A stretch of DNA of 49,270 nucleotides from Alphaproteobacteria bacterium (GCA_018654745.1 JABILA010000041.1:1-49270); one strand, 5' to 3'; shown: positions 33,567-43,973, counted from the stretch's first letter. Numbers and translations: made by a program. Notes: a model not told the origin generated them from the sequence alone.

Positions 33567-36293
33567 CTACTTTAGCAGGCCGCGCAAACGATACAGGGCT
33601 TCCAGGGCTTCTTTGGGGGTCATTTCGTCGGGATGCAGCAGTGTCAATTCCTCCTCCAGCAAGGACGGACCTTGCGGAGATTGAGGTGATTGTACGGCCG
33701 GAACGGACTTTGGCGCTGCGGCAAACAGTGGCAGATCATCCGCCAGGCGGGAGACGGCACCGGCCTGGTCCCCTTCTTCCAGGATTGCCAATACTTCTCC
33801 GGCCCGATCGACAACGGCGCGCGGCAGGCCAGCCAGTTTGGCCACCTGAATTCCATATGATCGATCTGCGGAACCGCTGGTGACTTCGTGCAGGAAAACC
33901 ACTTCGCCCTGCCATTCCTTGACCCGCATGGTGTAGTTGGCCAAGGCTGGAAGCTTCGCCGACAGGGACGTCAGCTCATGATAGTGCGTGGCGAACAACG
34001 AACGACAATGATTAACTTCGTGCAGGTGTTCGATCACGGCCCAGGCGATGGACAGGCCATCAAATGTCGCGGTACCCCGGCCGATTTCATCCAGAATGAC
34101 CAGGGACCGGTTCCCGGACTGGTTCAAAATGGCTGCAGCCTCCACCATCTCGACCATGAAAGTTGATCGGCCCCGGGCCAGATCATCAGCAGCACCAACA
34201 CGACTGAATAAACGGTCAATGGCCCCGATGTGGGCGCTTTTTGCCGGCACATAGCAGCCCATCTGGGCCAGCACAACAATCAGGGCATTTTGGCGCAGGA
34301 AGGTACTTTTACCTGCCATGTTGGGGCCGGTCAGCAGCCACAATCGTTGCGCATCCGAAAGATCACAGTCATTGGCAATAAAATCGCCCTCGGCTGCCTT
34401 TTCCAGCGCAGCCTCCACAACCGGATGCCGACCTCCTTCAATCTTGAATTCCAGGCTGTCATCAATGACCGGGCGGGCGTAACGGCGGCGCATCGACAAT
34501 TCCGCCAGTGAGGTCGCCACGTCCAGTCGCGCAAGCGCTTCTGCAGTGATAATGATTTCCGGGCTGCGGGTACTGGTTTCATCGACAAGGGCTTCAAACA
34601 GCTGTGTTTCCAGCGCCAGCGCCCGATCAGCAGCGGAAGAAATCTTGCGCTCCAGTTCGCCAAGGTCCGTGGTCGTAAAGCGCACCGCATTGGCCATGGT
34701 CTGGCGATGTATATAGGTTTCGTCCTCCCGGCTCATGATCTTGTCGCCGTGGATCGCCGTGACCTCGATAAAGTAACCCAGCACATTGTTATGCTTGATT
34801 TTCAGGCCGCCTACCCCGGTATCCTTTGCGTAATCCCCTTGCATGGCCGCAATCATGCGGCGGCTTTCATCCCGCAAACCCCGCAATTCATCCAGACCGG
34901 CATCATAGCCCTGCGCAATAAAGCCACCGTCGCGGGCCTGCAGGGGTAATTCGGCCGCCAACGCGCGGGTCAGGCGTTCAACCAGGGTTTCATGATGACC
35001 CAGATCACGGCCAATATCCGCCACACCTTGCGGCACAGGGGCAAGGGACGGATGCAGCAATGTTTCCCGCAAGGCCGCAGTATCTTTCAGGCCATCGCGA
35101 ATGGCCGCCAAATCTCTGGGGCCACCCCTGCCCATGGTCAGTCGCGACAAGGCGCGCTCAATATCGGGCGTTGCCTTCAAGGACTGGCGCACAGCGTCGC
35201 GCTCAGCAGTGGCGTCGATAAAAAAGCTGACGTCATCCAGTCGGGCGTTGATGGCGGCCGGATCGGTCAGCGGGGCTGACAGGCGTCCCGCCAGCAGCCG
35301 TGCCCCGGCACCCGTCACGGTTTGATCAACAATAGATAACAGGCTGCCCCGCTTTTCATTCGACAGGGTGCGAACCAGCTCAAGATTACGCCGGGTCGCG
35401 GCATCGATGGCCAGGCTGGACCCGGCTCCGACCTGTTTTGGTGCCTTCAGGTTAGGCAGATTGCCCTTCTGCGTCAGGTCCAGATAATCGACCAGACCGC
35501 CCAGGGCCGCCAGCTCTGATCGGGCAAACTGACCAAACCCGTCCAGCGAGGCAACATCATACAGCTTGCGCAGGCGACGTTCACCGGACTGGCTGTCAAA
35601 TTTGGAGGCAGGTTGGGGCGTCAGGATATCGGCCCAGTCGCTGAAGGTTTCAAATAGCTCAGGCGTTTGCAACATGTTCTCAGGCAACAATATTTCGCTG
35701 GGGGCAAGGCGGGCTATTTCTGCGCCCAGGGTTGCGGCATCACCCGGTGATACAAAAAAATCACCGGTCGACATATCTGTCCAGGCAAAGGCGATTTCTC
35801 CGCCGGAACGGGCGATGGCGGCCAGAAAATTGTGCGACCGGGAATCCAGCAAAGTGTCTTCCATCAGCGTGCCCGGCGTGACCACGCGAACAACTTCACG
35901 GGCGACAACTGATTTGGCGCCGCGTTTTTTGGCCTCAGCCGGATTTTCGGTTTGTTCGGCAACAGCGACGCGGAAACCAGCCCGGATCAGCTTTTGCAGA
36001 TAGTTGTCACAGGCATGCACCGGCACGCCGCACATCTGGATATCTTCGCCCATATGTTTGCCGCGCTTGGTCAGCACAATATCCAGGGCTGCCGCAGCCT
36101 TCACCGCGTCGTCGAAAAACAGTTCGTAAAAATCGCCCATGCGATAGAACAGCAATTCGTTCGGATGGTCTTTTTTTATCGACAGAAACTGGACCATCAT
36201 CGGCGTCACAGCATTGTCTTTTGCCGTGGTTTTGGCACGCTCTGGTGCAGGCGCGGATTTTGCGTCGTCGGTGCTGGCTGTCTGTTCGCTCAT
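33567..36293 (-). CDS. mutS: DNA mismatch repair protein MutS
   Basis: MutS recognises mismatches and starts methyl-directed or nick-directed repair. From the ATG at 36293 it has 908 residues. The mismatch-contacting motif is in [17 protein letters not shown] near residue 55. The ATPase has [37 protein letters not shown], and [10 protein letters not shown]. The ending is the usual [17 protein letters not shown]. The frame stays open to 36353, but the MSEQTAS start is typical. It precedes glnD, a common pairing. Confidence 0.98.
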   Translation of the reverse strand: MSEQTASTDDAKSAPAPERAKTTAKDNAVTPMMVQFLSIKKDHPNELLFYRMGDFYELFFDDAVKAAAALDIVLTKRGKHMGEDIQMCGVPVHACDNYLQKLIRAGFRVAVAEQTENPAEAKKRGAKSVVAREVVRVVTPGTLMEDTLLDSRSHNFLAAIARSGGEIAFAWTDMSTGDFFVSPGDAATLGAEIARLAPSEILLPENMLQTPELFETFSDWADILTPQPASKFDSQSGERRLRKLYDVASLDGFGQFARSELAALGGLVDYLDLTQKGNLPNLKAPKQVGAGSSLAIDAATRRNLELVRTLSNEKRGSLLSIVDQTVTGAGARLLAGRLSAPLTDPAAINARLDDVSFFIDATAERDAVRQSLKATPDIERALSRLTMGRGGPRDLAAIRDGLKDTAALRETLLHPSLAPVPQGVADIGRDLGHHETLVERLTRALAAELPLQARDGGFIAQGYDAGLDELRGLRDESRRMIAAMQGDYAKDTGVGGLKIKHNNVLGYFIEVTAIHGDKIMSREDETYIHRQTMANAVRFTTTDLGELERKISSAADRALALETQLFEALVDETSTRSPEIIITAEALARLDVATSLAELSMRRRYARPVIDDSLEFKIEGGRHPVVEAALEKAAEGDFIANDCDLSDAQRLWLLTGPNMAGKSTFLRQNALIVVLAQMGCYVPAKSAHIGAIDRLFSRVGAADDLARGRSTFMVEMVEAAAILNQSGNRSLVILDEIGRGTATFDGLSIAWAVIEHLHEVNHCRSLFATHYHELTSLSAKLPALANYTMRVKEWQGEVVFLHEVTSGSADRSYGIQVAKLAGLPRAVVDRAGEVLAILEEGDQAGAVSRLADDLPLFAAAPKSVPAVQSPQSPQGPSLLEEELTLLHPDEMTPKEALEALYRLRGLLK

Positions 36294-36438
36294 GGCCTGC
36301 AATCTAACATATCCTCGGCGCAAGACCACCAAAGCCGTTTGCGCAATTCGCATTTACTCTTTAGGTTCACTTGAATGTTGCCTTCTAGGCATCTAACCCC
36401 CCCGAAAAACAACCGTGTATAAAGAAAACAGAGTAATC

Positions 36439-38703
36439 ATGAGCGACGAAATCCTGCAAATTACCGACGAGGAAGCCCTCTCCTTTCACACCACCGGCAA
36501 GCCCGGCAAGATCGAGATTGTGCCGACCAAGCCGCTGACGACACAACGCGATTTGTCGCTGGCCTATTCGCCTGGCGTCGCGGTGCCCTGCCTTGCCATC
36601 GCCGAAGATCCGGATACAGCCTACGACTATACCGCCAAGGGTAATCTGGTGGCGGTGATTTCCAATGGTACGGCAGTGCTTGGTCTTGGTGATCTCGGTG
36701 CTCTGGGTTCGAAGCCGGTGATGGAAGGCAAGGCGGTCCTGTTCAAACGATTTGCCGATATCGATGGCATTGATCTTGAGGTCGATACCAGTGATGTCGA
36801 GGAATTTATCAACGCCGTGCGCTATCTTGGGCCAAGCTTCGGCGGCATCAATCTGGAAGATATCAAGGCGCCGGAATGTTTCATCATTGAACAGCGCCTG
36901 CGCGAATTGATGCCAATTCCTGTTTTCCATGATGACCAGCACGGCACAGCGATTATTACTCTTGCCGGTTTGATCAACGCCGCCAATCTCACCGGCCGCA
37001 ACATGGAAGACATCAAGGTCGTCGCCAACGGTGCCGGTGCCGCCGGGATTGCCTGTGTTGAACTGGTCAAGGCAGCCGGGATCAAACATGAAAATGTCTT
37101 GTTGTGCGATTCCAAGGGTGTGATTTACCAGGGCCGCGAAGAGGGCATGAACCAGTGGAAATCTGCCCACGCCATCGCCACCGATAAGCGCACCCTGGCG
37201 GAAGCCATGGTGGGCGCGGATGTGTTTCTGGGCATTTCGGTCAAGGACGCCCTCACCCCTGAAATGGTCCTCAGCATGGCAGATCAGCCGATCATTTTTG
37301 CCATGGCCAACCCGGACCCGGAAATCCTGCCCGAAGAAGTAGCCAAAATTCGCGACGACGCCATCATGGCCACAGGCCGGTCGGACTACCCCAACCAGGT
37401 CAACAATGTTCTGGGCTTTCCCTACATATTTCGCGGTGCCCTCGATGTCCGGGCCAGCACCATCAATGACGAAATGAAAATCGCCGCTGCTGATGCCCTG
37501 GCAGAACTTGCGCGCATGGATGTGCCCGACGAAGTCTCCCTCGCCTATCAAGGGGAACGTCTGGTTTACGGTCCTGAATATATTATACCGGCCCCGTTTG
37601 ATCCGCGCCTGATCAGTGAAATTCCGGCAGCCGTTGCCAAAGCCGCGATGGACAGCGGCGTTGCCAAGCGACCTATTTTTGATCTCGAAAATTATCGTAA
37701 TGAATTGCGTGCCCGCCTTGATCCAAGTGCCGGACCCATGCAGTTGATACTGGAACAGGTGCGCGACAATCCAGCCCGTGTGGCCTTTGCCGAAGGCGAA
37801 GAGGAGCGTGTCATGCGTGCGGCGGTCTCCTTCCACAATGCAGGCTTTGGTACACCGGTCCTGGTCGGGGACGAAGACAAGATCAAAAGCGGCCTGGCCG
37901 CACTGGGGCATGGTGACAAAGACGGGATTGAAATTGCCTCAACCAATTCCGCGGAGCATGTCGAAGAATATACGGCCTATCTTTATCAGCGCCTGCAACG
38001 CCAGGGCGTGCTGCAACGCGAATGCGAACGCATGGTCAGGGTTTACCGCACCGTCTTCGCGGCTTGCATGGTCGCGGCTGGCGATGCCGACGCCATCATT
38101 ACAGGCGGCACCCGAAGTTATAATGCCGTGCTGGATGACATCCACCGGGTGCTGGATCCGGCACCTGGCAGTCTTGTTTTTGGCCTTTCAATTCTGGTGG
38201 CGCAAGGCCGGACAATTTTTATTGCCGACACCACCGTGCATGAACGCCCGACGGCTGAGGAGCTTGCAGGCATTGCCGAACAAAGTGCCGACCTCGCCCG
38301 TTTGCTGGGGCACGAGCCCCGTGTTGCCATGTTGTCATTTTCCAACTTCGGCAATCCGGTGCGGGAACGCACGGACCGAATTCGCGACGCCGTTGGCCTG
38401 CTGGATCAACGCAATGTGTCATTTGAATATGATGGCGAAATGACGGTTGATGTGGCGCTCAATCCGGACTTGCTGGCGCTCTATCCATTCTGTCGATTGT
38501 CAGAACCGGCAAACATCCTGGTCATGCCAGGCCTGCATGCGGCCAATATCTCGGCCCAGCTGCTGCAGGAATTTGGCGGCGGGACTGTAATCGGACCGTT
38601 GGTCGTCGGCATGTCCAAACCTGCTCAAATTGTGCAAATGGGTGCTACAGACAGCGATATTGTCACTATGGCTGCACTGGCCGCACACGGCGCAAACCAT
38701 TAA
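36439..38703 (+). CDS. maeB: NADP-dependent malic enzyme with phosphotransacetylase-like domain
   Basis: MaeB decarboxylates malate to pyruvate. It has 754 residues and two parts. The malic enzyme domain (1-420) has [47 protein letters not shown] and [18 protein letters not shown]-terminal phosphotransacetylase-like domain begins near [22 protein letters not shown]; in relatives it is regulatory and inactive as a transferase. The ATG at 36439 is preferred over an upstream GTG at 36415. It is divergent from mutS. Confidence 0.97.
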   Translation: MSDEILQITDEEALSFHTTGKPGKIEIVPTKPLTTQRDLSLAYSPGVAVPCLAIAEDPDTAYDYTAKGNLVAVISNGTAVLGLGDLGALGSKPVMEGKAVLFKRFADIDGIDLEVDTSDVEEFINAVRYLGPSFGGINLEDIKAPECFIIEQRLRELMPIPVFHDDQHGTAIITLAGLINAANLTGRNMEDIKVVANGAGAAGIACVELVKAAGIKHENVLLCDSKGVIYQGREEGMNQWKSAHAIATDKRTLAEAMVGADVFLGISVKDALTPEMVLSMADQPIIFAMANPDPEILPEEVAKIRDDAIMATGRSDYPNQVNNVLGFPYIFRGALDVRASTINDEMKIAAADALAELARMDVPDEVSLAYQGERLVYGPEYIIPAPFDPRLISEIPAAVAKAAMDSGVAKRPIFDLENYRNELRARLDPSAGPMQLILEQVRDNPARVAFAEGEEERVMRAAVSFHNAGFGTPVLVGDEDKIKSGLAALGHGDKDGIEIASTNSAEHVEEYTAYLYQRLQRQGVLQRECERMVRVYRTVFAACMVAAGDADAIITGGTRSYNAVLDDIHRVLDPAPGSLVFGLSILVAQGRTIFIADTTVHERPTAEELAGIAEQSADLARLLGHEPRVAMLSFSNFGNPVRERTDRIRDAVGLLDQRNVSFEYDGEMTVDVALNPDLLALYPFCRLSEPANILVMPGLHAANISAQLLQEFGGGTVIGPLVVGMSKPAQIVQMGATDSDIVTMAALAAHGANH

Positions 38704-38758
38704 TCAGGGCTAAAATATTCTATCGGGAACTGTCCTGATCAGAACAAAAATTCCAAAC

Positions 38759-38785
38759 CATCAAGGGCCTAAAAAACCCTTGATG
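38759..38785 (-). terminator. Hairpin over the stop codon of the PiT gene
   Basis: CATCAAGGG (38759-38767) and CCCTTGATG (38777-38785) form a 9-bp stem that includes the stop of the transporter gene. Downstream on the minus strand comes GTTTGGAATTTTTG, a poor T-run. It lies between convergent maeB and the transporter. Confidence 0.4.
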
Positions 38786-40278
38786 GCGAAGAACAGGAAG
38801 CTGGAGAGCAAGGCAGCCAGGGGCACGGTAACCAGCCAGGCGGCGATGATTGTCAGGAAATGAGAGCGGCGAACGAGCCGCTTTTTTTGTTTCTTCCCGA
38901 GCTTCTTTTTGGCCTTTTTTGTTAACAGAAGATCCGAACCGCTGTTGTCGTTGGCGACATCGCTGGTAGCCGCAGCGGCAGCAACGGCGGGGCGGCTATG
39001 TCTGTTGACCAGCCATTCGCGGAAAAAGCCAACACCGAAGACGGCACCTACGGCAATGTGTGTGGAACTGACGGGTAATCCCAAAGCCGATGCGACAATG
39101 ACGGTGATGGAGGCAGACAAGGCCACCGTGAAGGCCCGCATGCGATCCAGCTTTGTGATCTGGCTGCCGACCGTGCGGATCAGCTTGGGGCCATATAAGA
39201 CAAGACCGGCAGAAATACCGATGGCACCAACGATCAAAATCCAATAAGGCACAGCCACTTTGCTGACCACTTCACCGGAATAAACCGAGCCTACAATCGC
39301 CGCCAGTGGACCGACAGCATTGGCCACATCATTGGCCCCGTGCGCGAAGGACAGCATGGCGGCAGAACAGATCAGCGGGACGGTGAACAGGGTGCTGACA
39401 GATTTGCGATTGTTGTCCAGACCCTCGGCTGCTTTGGCGACCCAGACCCGGACCAGTTGCCAGGCAATGAAAAAGGAAGCAATGGCGATTGTTACAAGAA
39501 CAGTACCGCCTGGCTTCCAGATATTTTTCAGGCCCTTCATGATCAGATAAGTCGAGAAAGCTGCGGCCATGATGGCGACAAGGATCGGCACCCAGCGTTT
39601 GGCGGCTGAAATCTTGTCATCCTTGAAGACGATCATGAATTTAATCAGGGCGAGGAACCCGGCCGCAACCAGACCCCCGAGCACAGGCGATATCACCCAG
39701 CTGGCAGCAATCTTGCTCATGGTGACCCAGTTCACAGCACCCCAACCAGCTGCCGCAATACCGGCTCCCATTACGCCCCCGACGATGGAGTGTGTGGTTG
39801 AAACCGGTGCGCCAACCCAGGTGGCAAGATTGATCCACAAGGCGGCGGACAATAACGCCGCCATCATGGCCCAGGTGAAGTGAGTAGCTGAGGCAATGCC
39901 AGCGGGATCAATGATGCCCTTGCGAATGGTGCTGACAACGTCTGAGCCAGCCAGGACGGCACCCGCTGTTTCAAAGACGGCGGCGATGACCAGCGCACCG
40001 GTCATGGTCAGGGCTGCAGAACCGACGGCAGGACCAACATTATTGGCCACATCATTGGCCCCGATGTTCAATGCCATGTAGGCCCCGATGACACCGGCAG
40101 CGACGACAAACAGCTCACCCTCACCGGTGCCTGATTGCCACGCGAGATAGGCCCAGACAGCCAGAATGAACAGCAAGCCAACGCCGATTTTGGCATTTCC
40201 CTTGCCCAATTGCAGCGTCGCCTTCTCCACACGGGAGAGGCGTTTGAGATCCTTGTCGACTGTTTTGGTCCCGACCAT
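38761..40278 (-). CDS. pit: PiT-family inorganic phosphate transporter
   Basis: This low-affinity phosphate (metal-phosphate) symporter is an inner-membrane protein of 505 residues with about ten helices. Both duplicated signatures are present: ALNIGANDVANNVGPAVGSAA in the first half and SFAHGANDVANAVGPLAAIVGS in the second. A basic cytosolic stretch (KKAKKKLGKKQKKRLVRRS) precedes the last helices. A PHO box lies upstream, so it belongs to the phosphate-starvation network. The start is ATG with AAAGGT upstream. Confidence 0.96.
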   Translation of the reverse strand: MVGTKTVDKDLKRLSRVEKATLQLGKGNAKIGVGLLFILAVWAYLAWQSGTGEGELFVVAAGVIGAYMALNIGANDVANNVGPAVGSAALTMTGALVIAAVFETAGAVLAGSDVVSTIRKGIIDPAGIASATHFTWAMMAALLSAALWINLATWVGAPVSTTHSIVGGVMGAGIAAAGWGAVNWVTMSKIAASWVISPVLGGLVAAGFLALIKFMIVFKDDKISAAKRWVPILVAIMAAAFSTYLIMKGLKNIWKPGGTVLVTIAIASFFIAWQLVRVWVAKAAEGLDNNRKSVSTLFTVPLICSAAMLSFAHGANDVANAVGPLAAIVGSVYSGEVVSKVAVPYWILIVGAIGISAGLVLYGPKLIRTVGSQITKLDRMRAFTVALSASITVIVASALGLPVSSTHIAVGAVFGVGFFREWLVNRHSRPAVAAAAATSDVANDNSGSDLLLTKKAKKKLGKKQKKRLVRRSHFLTIIAAWLVTVPLAALLSSFLFFAIKGFLGP

Positions 40279-40323
40279 GGGGCTACCTTTATGGTGATCT
40301 GAAGTTCTGTTGCTGCGCTTGAT

Positions 40324-40352
40324 ACTACATTTTTGCGACAGTTTTATGACAG
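40324..40352 (-). promoter_or_regulatory. Pho box and -10 of the phosphate transporter
   Basis: On the minus strand CTGTCAT-AAAA-CTGTCGC (40335-40352) is an almost perfect PhoB site: two 7-bp half-sites with the standard 4-bp AT spacer. About 10 nt downstream TAGTAT (near 40324) could be the -10, so the box replaces a -35. The transporter ATG follows about 57 nt from the box. In Sinorhizobium meliloti the pit operon is repressed by PhoB, so the direction of control is open. Confidence 0.7.
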
Positions 40353-40381
40353 TTCGGCAAATTCAGAAATATTCCTGAAAA

Positions 40382-41182
40382 TCAGCGTTCAAAATGTGTG
40401 AAATAACGCGTTGGTATTCTGTTGGTGGGCAACAGGATAAAAACGTCCGTCGTGTCAAAGTGCTTGTCCGTCGCCGCCCCGTCCCCCACCCAGGCACCCA
40501 GTCTGAGGTAGGCCTTGATCAGGGGCGGCAGGGCCTTCAGGGCGGATCGGCGGTCGGGAATAAACGCAGGCATTTCCGCCAGATCGACAGCTCGTTCTGC
40601 CAGTGGCGATACCCGTAAATGTATTGGTGCCAGTGCCTGGTGGCGGAGCCAGGCAAGGGGTTCGGCAAGTAACCGGGCATCGGTACCGGCAAGGCTGGCG
40701 CAGCCAAACATCGCTTCAAAACCATGTTCGGCCATATAGGCAGCGATGCCGCGCCACAACAATTGCACTGTGTGGCTGTTGCGGTATCCGGCGGCAACAC
40801 AGGACCGGCCACATTCCAGAAGCTTGTCGGGTGCCGGTCCATTTGCGAACAGGGGTGAAAGATCAAATTCGCCCTCGGAATAGAACTGGCCGACAGACGT
40901 CAGACGCGACCCCGGCATCAGGCGATAGGTTCCGACAACAGCTTCTTTCTGTGGCAGGGTCGGGTCGATGACCAACAGATGATCGCAAAAGACATCAAAC
41001 CGGTCATGGTCTATACCGGGGCGCAATTCATTTTCAGGCGACACCGCACCCATTTCTTCATAGAAGACCTGGTATCGCAGGCGCTGGGCGGCTTCTATGT
41101 CGCTGGACGATCTTGCCAGGCGGACTTCAAGCGCCAGGCCTTGTAGAGAAGGCTGAACATATTCCGCAGTCAGAGACATCAT
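40382..41182 (-). CDS. OlsB-like ornithine lipid N-acyltransferase (GNAT)
   Basis: This acyltransferase of the OlsB family transfers a 3-hydroxyacyl group to ornithine, the first step to phosphate-free ornithine lipids. The core is LEVRLARSSSDIEAAQRLRYQVFYEEMGA, then FDVFCDHLLVID, VVGTYRLMPGS, and LLECGRSCVAAGYR. It has 266 residues from the ATG pair at 41182/41179; no strong ribosome-binding site is seen. A 5' terminator lies only 17 nt upstream. Its position next to a Pho-boxed phosphate transporter fits ornithine lipid use under phosphate limitation, but substrate specificity is inferred. Confidence 0.82.
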   Translation of the reverse strand: MMSLTAEYVQPSLQGLALEVRLARSSSDIEAAQRLRYQVFYEEMGAVSPENELRPGIDHDRFDVFCDHLLVIDPTLPQKEAVVGTYRLMPGSRLTSVGQFYSEGEFDLSPLFANGPAPDKLLECGRSCVAAGYRNSHTVQLLWRGIAAYMAEHGFEAMFGCASLAGTDARLLAEPLAWLRHQALAPIHLRVSPLAERAVDLAEMPAFIPDRRSALKALPPLIKAYLRLGAWVGDGAATDKHFDTTDVFILLPTNRIPTRYFTHFER

Positions 41183-41198
41183 TTCAGGCCAGGTTGAT

Positions 41199-41251
41199 AA
41201 AAAAAAGCCACCGGGGCCTAATGCCTGTAACAGCAAATGGCCTCAGGTGGC
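41199..41251 (-). terminator. Intrinsic terminator between the peptide gene and the OlsB-like gene
   Basis: On the minus strand GCCACC..GGCC pairs with GGCC..GGTGGC around an inner loop and is followed by eight T. It ends the small exported-peptide transcript. Because the OlsB-like start is only 17 nt further, there is no room for a separate promoter after it, so partial readthrough or attenuation is possible. Confidence 0.7.
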
Positions 41252-41312
41252 AATTAGAAATCAAGCCAGACAAAATTCAAATTGTCTGAAACATCAGACA
41301 ACGTTGGAGATG

Positions 41313-41480
41313 TCAGCCTTCTTTTTTTGTTACAGGCTTTGTGACGGGTTGCGACGACTGAACCGTTAATGATTCAGATTTTGTCTGCACTGTTTTAGTA
41401 TGTCCAAAGCACTCGGCAAGTGCCGGAGAAGCAATCATCACTGCACCGGCTACCAAGGCAATCATTCCACCAATACGCAT
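41313..41480 (-). CDS. Small exported peptide, 55 residues
   Basis: This short gene has a perfect AAGGAG site 7 nt before its ATG. The product starts MRIGGMIALVAGAVMIASP, a signal peptide with likely cleavage after ALA. The mature part is about 33 residues beginning ECFGHTK, with one Cys and many Thr, Ser, Gln and Lys and no large hydrophobics. It should be periplasmic or secreted. It has its own promoter and a strong terminator. I do not recognise a named family, though small exported peptides starting with a Cys-x-x-His pattern seem to recur in alphaproteobacteria. Confidence 0.75.
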   Translation of the reverse strand: MRIGGMIALVAGAVMIASPALAECFGHTKTVQTKSESLTVQSSQPVTKPVTKKEG

Positions 41481-41519
41481 ATTGAAGCTCCTTCATGGTC
41501 CCGAATATCCAGAGCAAAA

Positions 41520-41548
41520 AGTCTAAGCCTGGAATAATTCCAGGTCAA
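41520..41548 (-). promoter_or_regulatory. Promoter of the small peptide gene with palindromic operator
   Basis: On the minus strand TTGACC (41543-41548) and TAGACT (41520-41525) are exactly 17 nt apart. The spacer is filled by the perfect palindrome CCTGGAA-TTA-TTCCAGG (41528-41544), which also overlaps the last -35 bases. This position suits a repressor or a MerR-type activator. The same palindrome might also act as a weak hairpin at the end of the AmpG-like gene. Confidence 0.55.
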
Positions 41549-41566
41549 ACGGGAAATTCAGCGCAA

Positions 41567-42847
41567 TCAGATCGGGTCTGCAGGTTTTTCGCCAATCCAG
41601 CCGCGTTTTGTCAGGAACCACAGCAGCAACAACCCCGGCACAGCACCGACGGCGGTGTAGATGAAAAAATCCGTCCAGGCAACGGCTTCAGCGACATATC
41701 CGGTGCCAGAGGAGATCAGGGTTCGCGGAATGGCGAATAACGAGGATAGCAAGGCATATTGAGTGGCGGTGTAGGAGATATTGCAAAGACTGGAGAGATA
41801 GGCGATGAAAATGGCTGTGCCCATGCCCCCGGACAGATTTTCAAAGCCGATGGTCAGGGCCAGGAAGCTGACACTGTGGCCGACTTCGGCCTGGGCCGCG
41901 AACATCAGGTTTGACAGCAATTGCAGGATGCCGCAAATCCACAGGCTTTTGACAAGGCCGCTGGCATTCAAAAGCCAGCCACCAATTGCCAGACCTGCCA
42001 TCGTTGCGGTGAAGCCGTATATTTTTGAAACATTGGCGATCTCGACTTTGGTGAAGCCCAGTTCGACGAGAAAGGGATTGGTCATCACCCCGGCCATGGA
42101 ATCACCCAGTTTGTAAAACACCACGAAGGCCAGAATGACCAACGCCGTCCAACCGCGTGAGCCCATAAATTCGGCAAATGGTCCGGCAACAGCATCTGTA
42201 AACCAGTTGCCGCCGACGGGTGCGTGGTTGTCCTCCAGATCAGGCTCCGGGCTCATCAACGTGGCGATAATACCAACTGCCATCAACACCGCCATAACCG
42301 AATATGCCATGCCCCAGTTCGTTCCACTGGCGATATAAAGTGCACCGGCACCGGAAACCAGCATGGCGACCCTGTAGCCCCAGACAAACACCGCCGCCCC
42401 CGCAGCGAATGTTCGTTCGTCAAGGGTTTCAACCCTGTAAGCGTCCAGAACGATGTCCTGGCTGGCAGAACAGAACGATACGACTAATGCAAGCAAGGCC
42501 ATGCGCCCGGCATCAAGCGCCGGGTCGGACTGGCCCAACGCAAATATCGCCAGGACCAGCGCAGCTTGTGAAAACAGCATCCAGGCCCGTCTTCTCCCGA
42601 ACGATCGTGTCAGAAAAGGCAAATAAGCACGGTCGATCAACGGCGCCCAGAGGAATTTCAGGGTATATGGCACGCCCAAAGCAGCAAAAAGACCGATCGT
42701 CGATTTTTCAACACCATTTTCAGCTAGCCAGACGCTTAAGGTGCTGAATGTCAGCGCCAGCGGTAAACCGCTCGAAAAACCTAAAAAGACCAGCCGTAAT
42801 ATTTTCGGCTGGAAGTATAATCCAATTGCAGCAGAAAAAGCATTCAT
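41567..42847 (-). CDS. AmpG-like major facilitator permease
   Basis: This 426-residue, 12-helix MFS protein is of the AmpG type, which imports anhydromuropeptides for peptidoglycan recycling. The hallmark start is LRLVFLGFSSGLPLALTFSTLSVWLAENGV, followed by LGVPYTLKFLWAPLIDR and the conserved SASQDIVLDAYRVETL. With mltA in the window it suggests cell-wall recycling, but AmpG-like paralogues can carry other substrates. It lies 19 nt downstream of the alanine-dehydrogenase-like gene on the same strand. Confidence 0.88.
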   Translation of the reverse strand: MNAFSAAIGLYFQPKILRLVFLGFSSGLPLALTFSTLSVWLAENGVEKSTIGLFAALGVPYTLKFLWAPLIDRAYLPFLTRSFGRRRAWMLFSQAALVLAIFALGQSDPALDAGRMALLALVVSFCSASQDIVLDAYRVETLDERTFAAGAAVFVWGYRVAMLVSGAGALYIASGTNWGMAYSVMAVLMAVGIIATLMSPEPDLEDNHAPVGGNWFTDAVAGPFAEFMGSRGWTALVILAFVVFYKLGDSMAGVMTNPFLVELGFTKVEIANVSKIYGFTATMAGLAIGGWLLNASGLVKSLWICGILQLLSNLMFAAQAEVGHSVSFLALTIGFENLSGGMGTAIFIAYLSSLCNISYTATQYALLSSLFAIPRTLISSGTGYVAEAVAWTDFFIYTAVGAVPGLLLLWFLTKRGWIGEKPADPI

Positions 42848-42866
42848 CCTGGACCAACCGTTCTAT

Positions 42867-43973
42867 TCAGGCAGAAGAGCGCTGCAAAAATTCATCAACG
42901 GGCGTAAATTCTCGATTTTGAAAACGCCCAGCCTCTGCCAAAATCAATTCGCCTGCGGAACAAGTGAGCCCTTTTGCGAGATGCGGGCTTTGCCGACAGG
43001 CCTCCAGCGCACCAAGCCCGGCGATCAGTTTAATGTTGTCAAAAAGGTCCCTGGCGTAACCCGCAGACGCCGTTACCGGCACCGCCCCCGGAATATTATC
43101 AACGCAAAAATGCCGGATACCCTCTTCGGTGTAGACCGGATCATCCCAGGTCGTCGCCCGGCTGGTTTCAATGGCACCGGCAGGGTCGCAGGAGATGTCG
43201 ACGATGACACAAGTGGGCGAAAGTTTCGCCAGATCGCTTCGGAAGACCAGATGATCGTCACGGTCCTTTGGCCACAAAACACAGTTATAAATGACGTCAG
43301 CGTCTGCCAGGTGGTTGCCCAGTTCGCTGATATCAAAAACCTGCAGGGGGCTGTCTTCCCACTGCATCAGGGTGCGACGACGGGCACCCCTGTCGATATC
43401 AAATGCCTTCACACGAACGCCCAGTTTCAAAAGCGTGCGCAAGGCCCCCTGGCCGACACCGCCCAGGCCAATCACCAAAGCTTCAGCGGCCGGGGCACCA
43501 TAATGGTTCAGAAAATGTCGCCCGGAGCCACCATGTGGGGCAAATACAAGGCGCAGTCCTTCAAAAGCCCCAACCTCACCTGCCAGGGCACTGTTGGGCG
43601 ATCCATAGGGATGGGTTTCTTCTGCAGCGATGGCCGTCAGGCCAACCTCCAGCATCTTGTCGATTTGTTCCCTGTTTGCAGCACCATGTACATTGGTAAA
43701 GATGACATGCTCTGGCCGCAGAAATTCATATTCCTCCGGTATGATTTCCTTGACCTTGATGATCAGTTCGGCGTTTCCAAACACATCCTTGCCAGTGTCA
43801 GCCATTTGGGCATCGGCACCAGCGTAATCCTGATCAGCAACGCCCGACGCCTGTCCAGCGCCTTTTTGCACGACAACGTCATAGCCGGTTTCGACAAGGG
43901 CTTTGACCTGGTCAGGTAGCATGGCCACCCTGCCTTCACCTGGTTTGACTTCTTTTGGCACGCCGATTTTCAT
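42867..43973 (-). CDS. Alanine dehydrogenase / PNT family oxidoreductase (divergent)
   Basis: This 368-residue protein starts MKIGVPKEVKPGEGRVAMLP, the family N-terminus, and has LIIKVKEIIPEEYEFLRPEHVIFT and the nucleotide loop VIGLGGVGQGALRTLLKLG. The central region differs from true alanine dehydrogenase: MSEVAGR is replaced by ALAGEVGAFEGLRLVFAPHGGSGRHF. A different substrate in the alanine dehydrogenase/lysine-type dehydrogenase superfamily is possible. I start at 43973, nine nt after AGGGA; ATG codons at 43982 and 44036 are alternatives. Confidence 0.75.
   Translation of the reverse strand: MKIGVPKEVKPGEGRVAMLPDQVKALVETGYDVVVQKGAGQASGVADQDYAGADAQMADTGKDVFGNAELIIKVKEIIPEEYEFLRPEHVIFTNVHGAANREQIDKMLEVGLTAIAAEETHPYGSPNSALAGEVGAFEGLRLVFAPHGGSGRHFLNHYGAPAAEALVIGLGGVGQGALRTLLKLGVRVKAFDIDRGARRRTLMQWEDSPLQVFDISELGNHLADADVIYNCVLWPKDRDDHLVFRSDLAKLSPTCVIVDISCDPAGAIETSRATTWDDPVYTEEGIRHFCVDNIPGAVPVTASAGYARDLFDNIKLIAGLGALEACRQSPHLAKGLTCSAGELILAEAGRFQNREFTPVDEFLQRSSA

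Noticed and set aside
36385..37911. 508-residue open frame antisense to maeB
   Set aside because: It lies opposite a clear malic enzyme gene and has no recognisable domain. Long antisense frames arise from codon bias at this GC.
42741..43919. 392-residue open frame antisense to the alanine-dehydrogenase-like gene
   Set aside because: The opposite strand carries a recognisable enzyme in frame; the antisense product shows no domain.
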